Shown here piece by piece: positions 7,560 through 15,748 of a stretch of 64,000 nt of DNA. The stretch covers positions 248,001 to 312,000 of the forward strand of contig NZ_JAAOIZ010000005.1 in NCBI RefSeq assembly GCF_013184525.1, in the 5' to 3' direction. Source of the stretch: Chryseobacterium sp. LAM-KRS1 (lineage in GTDB: Bacteria > Bacteroidota > Bacteroidia > Flavobacteriales > Weeksellaceae). The notes under the pieces are model-generated. The model was not told where the DNA came from. It made no database searches and was given only the letters and a program-made list of their open reading frames with translations. Positions within the stretch are counted from its first letter, which is position 1. Every line of letters begins with the position of its first letter. The translations under genes were made by a program, and so were the position numbers.

Positions 7560-8516
7560 TTAGTCATTTTCAGGATGTAACCAGATTACTTTCTGATCAG
7601 GCTGATGCTCGCATCCAATGATATCCCGGTACAGATCGGGCCGTCTCGCTTTAATATACCGGTATCCTCCTGACTGGAAGAGTTTTTCAGAAGTAATCAA
7701 AGCGGTTGTAAAGCTATCTTCAAATGAGCGGCATTCTGCCAGAACATCTCCAAAAGGATCAATGATCATGGAGCAGCCATTTTTCAGCTGGTCATCATCC
7801 ATTCCTATGGGATTGGAGAAAATAACGTAGATACCATTGTCATAAGCTCGTGCGGGCATCCATTTCATAAGCCAGTCGCGTCCTTTCATTCCATCAAACT
7901 CAAGGCGTAATGAAGTGGGGTCGGCTTCCCGGTTTTTCCAAAGTTGAGCATCTACAAAACCGGCTCCCGGTCTTGAGGAGGGTGTACACATGGTAACATG
8001 AGGCATAAAAATAATATCTGCTCCTAAAAGTCTGGTAGCCCGTACGTTTTCAATAATATTATTATCATAACAGATCAAAATTCCGCATTTCCATCCATGA
8101 ATATTAAAAATACAGTATTCCTGTCCCGGACTAAGATGGGGATTGATGAAAGGATGCAGTTTCCTGTATTTCGCTATCAATCCGTTCTTATCGACACAAA
8201 CATAGGCCTTGAACAGGTTATCATGCTCATCTTTTTCAAAAAGACCGGCTAATATGGTAATGTTAAATTTCCCTGCGATTTCCTTTAGTTTCTGTATACT
8301 TTTGCCTTTCGGAATGAATTCGGCAATATCGAGCATTTGTTCCCTGTTTAGTTTTCGGGCAAATGTATATCCTGTGATTGAACATTCGTGAAAGGCAATA
8401 ACGTGTGAACCTTTATGAGCAGCTTCCTCGCTTAGCTTTTCTATGACTGAAAGATTGTATTCTTTATCTCCACTTTTGTTTTCGAATTGCGCGCTTGAAA
8501 TTTTTAGATTGGTCAT
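7560..8516 (-). CDS. Carbon-nitrogen hydrolase (nitrilase superfamily)
   Basis: A 318-residue enzyme of the nitrilase/amidase superfamily with the full catalytic triad: E44 in FHECSITGY, K119 in YRKLHPF and C149 in GILICYDNN. These enzymes hydrolyse amides or nitriles in the cytoplasm; the substrate cannot be assigned. The ATG at 8516 was chosen over an upstream in-frame TTG at 8531 because that TTG lies within the consensus minus-7 box at 8529-8536. It is a single gene between two minus-strand regulators. Confidence 0.87.
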   Translation of the reverse strand: MTNLKISSAQFENKSGDKEYNLSVIEKLSEEAAHKGSHVIAFHECSITGYTFARKLNREQMLDIAEFIPKGKSIQKLKEIAGKFNITILAGLFEKDEHDNLFKAYVCVDKNGLIAKYRKLHPFINPHLSPGQEYCIFNIHGWKCGILICYDNNIIENVRATRLLGADIIFMPHVTMCTPSSRPGAGFVDAQLWKNREADPTSLRLEFDGMKGRDWLMKWMPARAYDNGIYVIFSNPIGMDDDQLKNGCSMIIDPFGDVLAECRSFEDSFTTALITSEKLFQSGGYRYIKARRPDLYRDIIGCEHQPDQKVIWLHPEND

Positions 8517-8528
8517 ATTTTTTTTCAG

Positions 8529-8536
8529 CAAAGCTA
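8529..8536 (-). promoter_or_regulatory. Minus-7 box (TAGCTTTG) of the nitrilase-family gene
   Basis: A full TAnnTTTG match on the minus strand, 12 bp upstream of the ATG at 8516. It overlaps the alternative TTG codon and so decides the start. Confidence 0.6.
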
Positions 8537-8561
8537 TAAGCTTGAAATATTCCGGAATTGT

Positions 8562-8592
8562 AAAAATCCGCCATTTTCTCTGTGGCGTTTTT
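8562..8592 (-). terminator. Terminator downstream of the araC-type gene
   Basis: CGCCA pairs with TGGCG, extended by A and T runs on either side. On the minus strand it follows the AraC-type gene that ends at 8694 and precedes the nitrilase promoter. Confidence 0.5.
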
Positions 8593-8693
8593 ATCTTAAA
8601 ATAAAATTAATAGTTAAAAAAAACACGTTCATTATATCCAGCGAATAGAAATGAATTGTTACTGTTTTTTATTTATTGTGCTTTAAATTGCTT

Positions 8694-9488
8694 TCAATGA
8701 AGCTCTATAAAATTAACAGCTAATTTATTCTTCGTTGTAAGATATTGTCCGGGAGTCAGGCCAATGATGTTTTTAAAATCTTTGATCAGGTGTGACTGAT
8801 CCGTATACCCTGCTTCATAAGAAAGACTTGTCATGGTAGTGTTTTTAGTGGTATTCTTCATAAGACCCAAAAAGTGATGAAGCCGTATGATGGTATTGTA
8901 TCTCTTAGGGGATATCCCAATATGGTTTTCAAATGTCCTTTCGATATGCCTTTCGGAATATCCCGTAAAGCGTTCGAGCTTTTTTAATGATACCGTTCCT
9001 TTATTTTGTAAAAGATATTGCTGGGCTTTTATCAGCCAAAGCTCAGACATATTTTTTTTGGAAATCAATTTTAAGAAGAAGAGATCCAAAGCATTGATTA
9101 TCGATTGCGGATCATCTTTTTTATAAAGACTTTCCTGGAATGGTAGGAGCTGATTTTTTAAAATATCAGTTGCAGAAATGATTTCATTTTTAGTTTCTTT
9201 AGCAGGCACACCAAAAAGAAGATTGAAAAAATAGGGCTGGAAAACGACTGCCAATAAAGAAAACTCCCCTTTTGTATAAAGATCTTTGTAGACAGTTGGC
9301 TGACCATAAAAAAAAGATGAGGGCAGGTTTTGCTTTGAACTATCAGACATATTCATATCGGGTGATAGAATAAGCCCTGTATTCCCGTCAGCAAATAAAC
9401 GCAGGTCTTTATGATCTTTTTCAGTGTTTTTTAAAAAGATGTAATGTTTGATAAAACCGGATAATTGACTGGAAGGAGAAACCTGCAT
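8694..9488 (-). CDS. AraC family transcriptional regulator
   Basis: A 264-residue protein. The C-terminal third holds both AraC helix-turn-helix motifs: KLERFTGYSERHIERTFENH, then SLSYEAGYTDQSHLIKDF, ending in the family signature GLTPGQYL. The N-terminal 150 residues resemble the DUF6597 effector domain common in Bacteroidota AraC proteins. No adjacent divergent partner; target unknown. Confidence 0.92.
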   Translation of the reverse strand: MQVSPSSQLSGFIKHYIFLKNTEKDHKDLRLFADGNTGLILSPDMNMSDSSKQNLPSSFFYGQPTVYKDLYTKGEFSLLAVVFQPYFFNLLFGVPAKETKNEIISATDILKNQLLPFQESLYKKDDPQSIINALDLFFLKLISKKNMSELWLIKAQQYLLQNKGTVSLKKLERFTGYSERHIERTFENHIGISPKRYNTIIRLHHFLGLMKNTTKNTTMTSLSYEAGYTDQSHLIKDFKNIIGLTPGQYLTTKNKLAVNFIELH

Positions 9489-9624
9489 GATCCAAAATTA
9501 GGTAAAAATAACTAATAAAATATGCCATTCAGGAAACGGGGTATTCAATTTACATAGTCTGCTGCAAGAGTTTGAATGATGAAAACAAGCAATTAAAGCC
9601 TTTATTTGAATATGCTTATACCAT

Positions 9625-10863
9625 TTATAATTTAAACTTTTTAACGATCCATGGTAACGTTAAACCTTGTCCTAATAAGGAGATCAAAACCACAACGACA
9701 GATAAAAAGATAATTTCATTACGCATCGGAAACGGTTCTCCTCCATTAATCGTTGTTGGAAGACCTAATGCAATGGCTAAAGAAACGATTCCGCGCATTC
9801 CCGACCAGCTAAGAATAAAGCTCGTTTTGGAGTCGAACAAAGCTTCTTCGCTGATTTTTCTTTTACCCTGAAATGCCTTTTGAAGGTTAAATTGCTGCAG
9901 ATATACCCTGGCCATTCTGATCAGTAAGGTTACAATCACAATAATAGCAGCATAACCCGCATAGGTCCATACCTGGATTTGAGGCATTTTCTTCAAAATA
10001 ACAGGGAATTCCAGTCCAATCAATAAAAAGATCAATCCATTGAGTAGAAAAATAATGATATCCCAGAAATTACGGGATTGTTCCTTTACATGATCAGGAA
10101 ATTTAATCCTGCTCAGTTTAGACATTCCCAAACCTAACATAACAACAGCAATTACCCCGGAAACTTTGAAATGTTCTGCAATAAGATAAGTTACAAACGG
10201 CATTAAAAGGATCAGGCTGTTTACAACCATGGCATCTTTACGGAAGAAGGCAATAGCGAATCTTAATGCTATAAAAATAATCCAGCCAATAAGAAATCCT
10301 CCTCCCAGTACACATAAAAATTCAATGGACGCTTTCCAGGTTACAAAAGCTACTCCTGTTACGGCAGCTACGGCAAAACGATATGCTACCAACGCAGAGG
10401 CGTCATTGATTAAACTTTCTCCTTCAAGTATAGTCATTGTTTTATGGGAGAGACCTAATCCTTTTGTTACGCCTAAAGCTGCCACAGCATCGGTTGCAGA
10501 TAGAATAGCGCCTAAGACAAAAGCCAATGGCCAGGTCATTCCGGGAATTAGGTAATAAGCCAGCACAGCAATACCTGCAGTAGTCATAAAAACAAGTCCT
10601 ATAGCCAGGGTACCTATTGTATTGAGATTGGTTTTAAACTGCTGAAATGAGATATTAAATGCTGCATCATACAATAAAGGAGGTAAGAAAAGCAACATAA
10701 TGATCTCCGGATTGATCTCAACCTCTGGCATAGCGGGAACAAACCCGATCATCACCCCGGCAATTAAAAGCAGCATGGGGACGGGAACCTTAAATTTACC
10801 CGCTAAACCGGACACCCCGATCATCAGGGCCATAATTACTAAAATGACTGCATAGTTCTCCAT
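9625..10863 (-). CDS. CPA1 family Na+/H+ (cation:proton) antiporter
   Basis: A 412-residue inner-membrane protein with about 12 helices and no large cytoplasmic C-terminal domain, unlike the roughly 530-residue bacterial NhaP/YjcE relatives. Key transport motifs are FLPPLLYDAAF in helix 3, SATDAVAALG (the ND/TD core) in helix 5 and EGESLINDASALVAYRFA in helix 6. It exchanges Na+ or K+ for H+ for pH and salt balance. Single gene; a long AT-rich leader (10864-11150) separates it from the divergent stress gene. Confidence 0.9.
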   Translation of the reverse strand: MENYAVILVIMALMIGVSGLAGKFKVPVPMLLLIAGVMIGFVPAMPEVEINPEIIMLLFLPPLLYDAAFNISFQQFKTNLNTIGTLAIGLVFMTTAGIAVLAYYLIPGMTWPLAFVLGAILSATDAVAALGVTKGLGLSHKTMTILEGESLINDASALVAYRFAVAAVTGVAFVTWKASIEFLCVLGGGFLIGWIIFIALRFAIAFFRKDAMVVNSLILLMPFVTYLIAEHFKVSGVIAVVMLGLGMSKLSRIKFPDHVKEQSRNFWDIIIFLLNGLIFLLIGLEFPVILKKMPQIQVWTYAGYAAIIVIVTLLIRMARVYLQQFNLQKAFQGKRKISEEALFDSKTSFILSWSGMRGIVSLAIALGLPTTINGGEPFPMRNEIIFLSVVVVLISLLGQGLTLPWIVKKFKL

Positions 10864-11150
10864 CAGGTTTGTTGTATTTCAGAAAATGTGTCGTTTTAAC
10901 TGTTTATTGAATGTATAAAAGTAACAAAATATTATTTCTGCTTATCAAGAGTCCTTTTGTTTTCTCTATATTGATTATAACATATGGAAATTTATTTTAA
11001 AAGAAGGTGAAAAAATATACCACAAATACAAGTTTTTAATAGACTAAATATTTTGTATTGGTATTTATGGTTAGGTTTTTGAAGTGTAATACCTGAAATG
11101 AATTATCATTTTATTCAATTTTCTTAACCAATCACTTAAAATATAATATT

Positions 11151-11657
11151 ATGTCAACAAAAGATCTTGTCCATTTGGAGGCAATCAAAAAGATTCAGGA
11201 ACTTTCGACGAAAGCAAGAATTTGTATGTTTTGTACAGAACTGGAAACTGTTCCTGTTAATTCCCGTCCCATGACTTTGCAGGAAACGGATGACAGCGGG
11301 AATTTATGGTTTATAAGCAGTGAAACCAGCAATAAGAATTTTGAGATCAAAGAAGATCGAAGAGTCCAACTGTTCTTTATGAATAATGATGATTCCCAGT
11401 ATCTTTCTGTATACGGTGAAGCATCTGTATACAAGGATAAAGCTACAATTGAGGAAAAATGGTCCGCAATGGCAAAGGCCTGGTTCGATGGTAAAGATGA
11501 TCCTAATGTGACCATTATCCGGGTGGAACCGAAAGAAACCTATTACTGGGACACTAAGGCTGGAAAACTGGTAAGTTTGTTAAGCTTTGTTGCTTCTGCC
11601 GTTACAGGAATCAAGACCAATAATGCTGATGGTGTGGAAGGCAACGCCAGCATTTGA
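11151..11657 (+). CDS. Pyridoxamine 5'-phosphate oxidase-like general stress protein
   Basis: A 168-residue split-barrel flavin-binding protein of the general stress protein 26 type. Typical features are ARICMFCTELETVPVNSRPM at the N terminus, GNLWFISSETSNKNFEI, VQLFFMNNDDSQYLSVYGEA and the C-terminal RVEPKETYYWDTK. The family binds FMN/FAD or F420, and real PNP oxidase activity is not expected. It has its own promoter region and a strong terminator. Confidence 0.88.
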   Translation: MSTKDLVHLEAIKKIQELSTKARICMFCTELETVPVNSRPMTLQETDDSGNLWFISSETSNKNFEIKEDRRVQLFFMNNDDSQYLSVYGEASVYKDKATIEEKWSAMAKAWFDGKDDPNVTIIRVEPKETYYWDTKAGKLVSLLSFVASAVTGIKTNNADGVEGNASI

Positions 11658-11661
11658 TCAT

Positions 11662-11695
11662 AAAAAAGCAGACCGAGAAATCGGTCTGCTTTTTT
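11662..11695 (+). terminator. Strong rho-independent terminator
   Basis: GCAGACCGA pairs perfectly with TCGGTCTGC around a GAAA loop, flanked by A6 and T6. It ends the PNPOx-like gene and, on the other strand, could also serve the thioredoxin operon. Confidence 0.85.
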
Positions 11696-11740
11696 ATTAT
11701 TTTCCTTCTCTATTAATACAGGTTTTGACCTGTTTTCATT

Positions 11741-11974
11741 TTATTTTTTCACATCTTCCAGCGATGCTCCGAAATTAATATGAAGTACATTCCCGTTAGG
11801 AGTAATTAAAGCAGGTACAGACTTTACACCAGCTTTTTCTGCAGCATCAATTCTGTGCCTTTCCTCTCCAAGATGTACAACTTCTATATTGTCTTGACCG
11901 ATCAGGTTAAAGATATCGTGCTCTGCACTGACACATACAGGACATCCCGCATGATAAAAAACGGATTTTTTCAT
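11741..11974 (-). CDS. Small thioredoxin-family protein
   Basis: A 77-residue single-domain thioredoxin-like protein with active site AGCPVCVSAEHD (CPVC) at residues 9-20 and the cis-proline segment KSVPALITPNG. It is shorter than normal thioredoxin (about 105), resembling glutaredoxin-like thiol proteins. Last gene of the cupin-DapA-thioredoxin operon, 4 bp after dapA-like, so translational coupling is likely. Confidence 0.85.
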   Translation of the reverse strand: MKKSVFYHAGCPVCVSAEHDIFNLIGQDNIEVVHLGEERHRIDAAEKAGVKSVPALITPNGNVLHINFGASLEDVKK

Positions 11975-11978
11975 TTGA

Positions 11979-12863
11979 TTAATTTTTAAGGTTATTAATA
12001 ATATTTTTTAACTCTTTTATTTCATTTTCCTGCAAGGGTTTTAGAGGACTTCTTAAGCAGCCTCCATCTTCACCCAGGATATTTAAACCAGCTTTAATCG
12101 CTCTCGGAAGTCCTTTGGAAACAATAAACCTGAGTAATTCCACCTGTTTATAAAAAATATCCTGAGCCTCCTGTAATTCGTTATTTTCAATGGCCTTGTA
12201 CAAATCTATATTCAGTTCAGGAATTAAATTAGGAGATGCAGTACACCATCCTCTTGCACCAGCTGCAAATGCAGCAAGCGCCAACGGGTTCGATCCGTTA
12301 TAAAAAGCGACATCTTCTCCAAGCTCTTTTCGCAGGTAATGCATTCTTTGGATATCACCTGTGCTTTCTTTAATCATAGTAACATTGGGGATTTCCAACA
12401 ACCTTTTCAGTAAGGCCGGGGACATATCTACTCCACCGGTTGCCGGATTATTATACGCCATAATGGGTATTGATATTTTACCGGCTACTTTATCATAATG
12501 AGCAACGATTTCGTCGTCTGTTAATTTCCAGTAACTCATTGGAATGATCATTACAGCATCGGCTCCCGCCTTTTCAGCAAATTGTGCATGATACGTTGTT
12601 TTTTCAGTGGTTAAATTAGAAACACCCACCAGTGTCGGGATCCTTCCCTTTACCTGCTTTAGTGTTGCTTCAGTAACGGCCTCTTTTTCTTCATCTGATA
12701 AATACGGCAATACACCGGTACTTCCCAAAGGTGCAATACCGTTACTTCCGGAAACAACAAGTCTTTCGACTAACTTTTTGAAAAGAGGGAGATCTACTTT
12801 TTCATTTGTGTCAAATGGGGTTATAGGATAGGCAATGATCCCTTTAAATGGAACATTTTTCAT
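11979..12863 (-). CDS. DapA-family aldolase/lyase
   Basis: A 294-residue (beta/alpha)8 barrel of the dihydrodipicolinate synthase/N-acetylneuraminate lyase family. K165 in MIKESTGD is the Schiff-base lysine and Y137 in AYNNPATGG the catalytic tyrosine; the pyruvate carboxylate loop is PLGSTGV, differing from the usual GTTGE. This, and a context without lysine biosynthesis genes, argues for a catabolic 2-oxo-acid aldolase or dehydratase rather than DapA itself. It sits 31 bp after the cupin gene. Confidence 0.87.
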   Translation of the reverse strand: MKNVPFKGIIAYPITPFDTNEKVDLPLFKKLVERLVVSGSNGIAPLGSTGVLPYLSDEEKEAVTEATLKQVKGRIPTLVGVSNLTTEKTTYHAQFAEKAGADAVMIIPMSYWKLTDDEIVAHYDKVAGKISIPIMAYNNPATGGVDMSPALLKRLLEIPNVTMIKESTGDIQRMHYLRKELGEDVAFYNGSNPLALAAFAAGARGWCTASPNLIPELNIDLYKAIENNELQEAQDIFYKQVELLRFIVSKGLPRAIKAGLNILGEDGGCLRSPLKPLQENEIKELKNIINNLKN

Positions 12864-12894
12864 GTATTTCTTCTTTTTAAATGGTAATTTGATT

Positions 12895-13350
12895 TTACAA
12901 ATCTCTTCCTTCTTCCTCTCTCAATGCTACTCCCAGGTTTTGTAATTGCGGAGCATTTTCACAGGCAATGTATTTTGCAGGTTCGGTATCACTGAGGTTT
13001 TGATGCTTGTGCCATCCCCACGATGGAATATATACAGCATCTCCGGCCTGCCATTCCACTTTTTCGCCTTCTATTTCCGTCCACCCTTTTCCCTCTATAA
13101 CATACAGAACGGTTTCATAAGTATGACGGTGCCTGTTGGTTTGCTGCCCGGGTAATAATCCTCCAATAGTCATGCTTACATTTTTACTGGGCAGATCCAC
13201 AAAGAAAACAGGATGTTTTCTTTCCGTTGAAAACTGATTATGCTCACCAGCTCTTTCTACATTTTTATGAATGAGATGAGTGGGTTTTTGGAATTCTGGT
13301 CTTGCAAAAGTTTTATGAAAATCTTTTGAACTGAATTTTTCATTGTCCAT
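12895..13350 (-). CDS. Cupin-domain protein
   Basis: A 151-residue single-domain cupin. Metal ligands are visible in GQQTNRHRHTYETVLYVIEG (H, H, E) and in the second motif GDAVYIPSWGWHKHQN (H). Single-domain cupins of this size act as small-molecule isomerases or dioxygenases or as ligand sensors; no specific role can be read. First gene of the operon divergent from a MocR regulator, 100 bp apart. Confidence 0.85.
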   Translation of the reverse strand: MDNEKFSSKDFHKTFARPEFQKPTHLIHKNVERAGEHNQFSTERKHPVFFVDLPSKNVSMTIGGLLPGQQTNRHRHTYETVLYVIEGKGWTEIEGEKVEWQAGDAVYIPSWGWHKHQNLSDTEPAKYIACENAPQLQNLGVALREEEGRDL

Positions 13351-13399
13351 GATGTAAAATATTTAATGTTTTTTGCATTATTGCATGACAAAATTATTT

Positions 13400-13420
13400 T
13401 ATATTTGGACCAGTTAACTG
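13400..13420 (+). promoter_or_regulatory. mocR promoter with candidate operator
   Basis: TATATTTG at 13400-13407 fully matches the minus-7 box, with a TTG at 13381-13383 as possible -33. Directly downstream CAGTTAACTG (13411-13420) is a perfect 10-bp palindrome followed by a further CAGTT. MocR proteins often bind short repeats close to their own promoter, so this is a fair candidate site for controlling both divergent units. Confidence 0.45.
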
Positions 13421-13450
13421 ATTCAGTTTTTATAAAAACAGGTAGTCCAG

Positions 13451-14905
13451 ATGTTGCGTCCTTGGAAATTAGAATTTAAAATCGATAAAAAAAGCTCAAA
13501 AGCAGTATATCTTCAGATTGCAGATACCATCATAGCAGATATCCGTTCCGGAAGATTAAGAGCCGGAGATGTACTTCCGGGCAGTCGTATTCTGGCCTCA
13601 ATGCTTGAAGTGAACAGAAATACAGTCGTTGAGGCTTACCAGGTTTTGATTAATGAGGACTGGGCAATGTCTAAAGAGCGTAAAGGTATTTTTGTTTCTG
13701 ACAGATTACCTTCTTCATTGGAAATTTATCCCGTTGATACCAAAGCCCGTGTAAATGATCATATCCCTTATGCAGATCCTTTTATCATTGATTTTGATGA
13801 CGGACATCCAGACAGTAAAATAGCTCCTATTACTGAATTGGCCAGAGCTTACCGTCAGATATTCGACAGGAAAGCCAGATGGCAGATGATGGGATATACA
13901 GATGTTCACGGCGACATTGAATTCCGGAGAGCAATTTCCCGGATGCTTAATCACCAAAGAGGAATGGATACCACTGAACATGAGATTTCCATAACCCGGG
14001 GAAGCCAGATGGCCATGTTTCTTACTGCAAAAAGCCTTCTAAATCCCGGAGATTATGTAGTGGTCGAAAATCCAGGATATAAACCTGCCTGGAAAGCAAT
14101 TGAGCATACAGGAGCCCAACTTTTGCCCGTATCCGTAGATCAAGAAGGTATAATCGTGGAAGATCTTATTCAAATTCTCAAAAAGAACAAAAAGATAAAA
14201 GCGATATATTTAACGCCTCACAGACAGTATCCTACAACCGTTACTTTAAGTCTCGCTAGAAGGATAAAATTAGTAGAGCTTTCCAATGAATATGGCATTA
14301 CGATAATTGAAGATGATTACGATAATGAATTTCATTTTGGCTACCGGCCCATCCTTCCCCTTTCAAGTTTTGCGGAGCTAGACAATTATGTATATATCGG
14401 GACTATGAGTAAAGTTGTTGCTCCGGCTTTAAGAATTGGCTATTTAGCAACCAAGGACACTTTATTGCTTGAAAAGATCGGAGAATTGAGGAAGATTATT
14501 GATGTACAAGGCGATGTGATTATGGAACAGGCTGTTTTGGAGCTGATCAAGGAAGGAGCGGTACGGAAACATATTAAAAGAGCTACTATTCATTACAGGA
14601 ATAAGAGAGATTTTGTATACCGGCTTTTAAAACAATATATGGCGGGTTGTGCGGATTTTAATTTACCAGATGGAGGACTTGCTTTCTGGATTACACCTAA
14701 AGCAGAATTGAACTGGGATATAGTAACTGATTTGTTATTAGATCATAAAATTAAAATAATTCATCCCAAGCATTATGGTTTTGATCAATATATTAACGGA
14801 TTCAGACTCAGTTACGGTTCTCTTTCAGAGGAACAGCTGGATCAAAGCATTAAGGTTATCGGGGAAATATTGTCCGGTCAACATCAAGGAAGCTCTCCCG
14901 CTTAG
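13451..14905 (+). CDS. MocR-type (GntR/aminotransferase) regulator
   Basis: A 484-residue fusion: an N-terminal GntR winged helix (SKAVYLQIADTIIADIRSG; ASMLEVNRNTVVEAYQVLI; residues about 15-75) joined to a fold-type I aminotransferase domain. The PLP-binding features are present: IIEDDYDNEF and the Schiff-base lysine in GTMSKVVAPALRIGY. Such proteins sense PLP or an amino compound that forms an aldimine with it. Divergent position implies control of the cupin-DapA-thioredoxin operon, whose substrate may be an amino acid or amine. Confidence 0.92.
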   Translation: MLRPWKLEFKIDKKSSKAVYLQIADTIIADIRSGRLRAGDVLPGSRILASMLEVNRNTVVEAYQVLINEDWAMSKERKGIFVSDRLPSSLEIYPVDTKARVNDHIPYADPFIIDFDDGHPDSKIAPITELARAYRQIFDRKARWQMMGYTDVHGDIEFRRAISRMLNHQRGMDTTEHEISITRGSQMAMFLTAKSLLNPGDYVVVENPGYKPAWKAIEHTGAQLLPVSVDQEGIIVEDLIQILKKNKKIKAIYLTPHRQYPTTVTLSLARRIKLVELSNEYGITIIEDDYDNEFHFGYRPILPLSSFAELDNYVYIGTMSKVVAPALRIGYLATKDTLLLEKIGELRKIIDVQGDVIMEQAVLELIKEGAVRKHIKRATIHYRNKRDFVYRLLKQYMAGCADFNLPDGGLAFWITPKAELNWDIVTDLLLDHKIKIIHPKHYGFDQYINGFRLSYGSLSEEQLDQSIKVIGEILSGQHQGSSPA

Positions 14906-14942
14906 GAAAGCTTCGTTGATTATTGATTTTTAAAATGCTTTT

Positions 14943-15731
14943 TTAGAAATTTTTAACTAAACCTATTCCCACATTTCCCTGCTGATAAAATGGCATTACC
15001 ATGGTTTGAGATCTTTCACTTTTTCCTCCTAAAAGTTTATTGATTTTAGGATAAAGCCAATAGGCCAATTCTGTAGATAAAATACCAAAACCAGCGCCAC
15101 CTACCACATCTCCGAACCAATGCTTATTATTCAGCATCCTGTAAACTCCCGTAAAAACAGCAAATGAATATCCGGAAACTCCCAACCAGAAATTAGTATC
15201 CTTATATTCCCGGAACATAAACTGGGCCGAGGCAAAAGCCATTGCAGTATGGCCGGACGGAAAGGACAGGTTGTTCGACCCGTCAGGTCTTTCTTCTTTT
15301 GTGAGATGTTTAAGGGGCAATGTAAAGGCGGAGGAAATAAGTAAAGAAGTACCATAAATAATACTTCTGTCCCTGAAATTATGCTGTCCTTTAATTCCAA
15401 TGGCATTTAATCCGTATACCAGAGCTGCTGGTGCAAACTGGGAATAATTGTCCAGTTTTATAGGATCAGGCTTGTGCTCACTGATTTCATATTGTGTTGA
15501 AGAATTAAGCTGTTTGAGTCCTTTAATACTTAAACTGGCTACACCATAGGTAATTAATGTCGCGGGTATGATTAGTTTTTTATAAGAAAACTGATGATTG
15601 GCCTGATCCGTATTCAATGCAACAGGAGAAATTATACTGTCTTTAACTTTGTCCACAGCTATACTATCCTGAGCAACAACATTCTGAAAGCCTATGAAAA
15701 TTAAAATGATGCCTGCAATTAAACCTTTCAT
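14943..15731 (-). CDS. PAP2-family membrane phosphatase
   Basis: A 262-residue protein with a signal peptide (MKGLIAGIILIFIGFQNVVAQ) and several helices. All three PAP2 motifs are present: KHLTKEERP, SFPSGHTA with the catalytic histidine region, and YRMLNNKHWFGDVVGG with the nucleophilic histidine. The family removes phosphate from lipids such as undecaprenyl pyrophosphate or lipid A (LpxE/F-like). Last gene of the two-component operon, 17 bp after the receptor gene, which fits an envelope-remodelling role (inference). Confidence 0.9.
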   Translation of the reverse strand: MKGLIAGIILIFIGFQNVVAQDSIAVDKVKDSIISPVALNTDQANHQFSYKKLIIPATLITYGVASLSIKGLKQLNSSTQYEISEHKPDPIKLDNYSQFAPAALVYGLNAIGIKGQHNFRDRSIIYGTSLLISSAFTLPLKHLTKEERPDGSNNLSFPSGHTAMAFASAQFMFREYKDTNFWLGVSGYSFAVFTGVYRMLNNKHWFGDVVGGAGFGILSTELAYWLYPKINKLLGGKSERSQTMVMPFYQQGNVGIGLVKNF

Positions 15732-15748
15732 TTGAATTATATTTGAAA

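Noticed and set aside
8517..8531. TTG start at 8531 for the nitrilase-family gene
   Set aside because: It lies inside the minus-7 promoter box; the ATG at 8516 aligns with the family start.
13406..13449. TGGAC and GTCCA half-sites around the mocR start, like TauR boxes
   Set aside because: Only five bases each with wide spacing; chance is likely.
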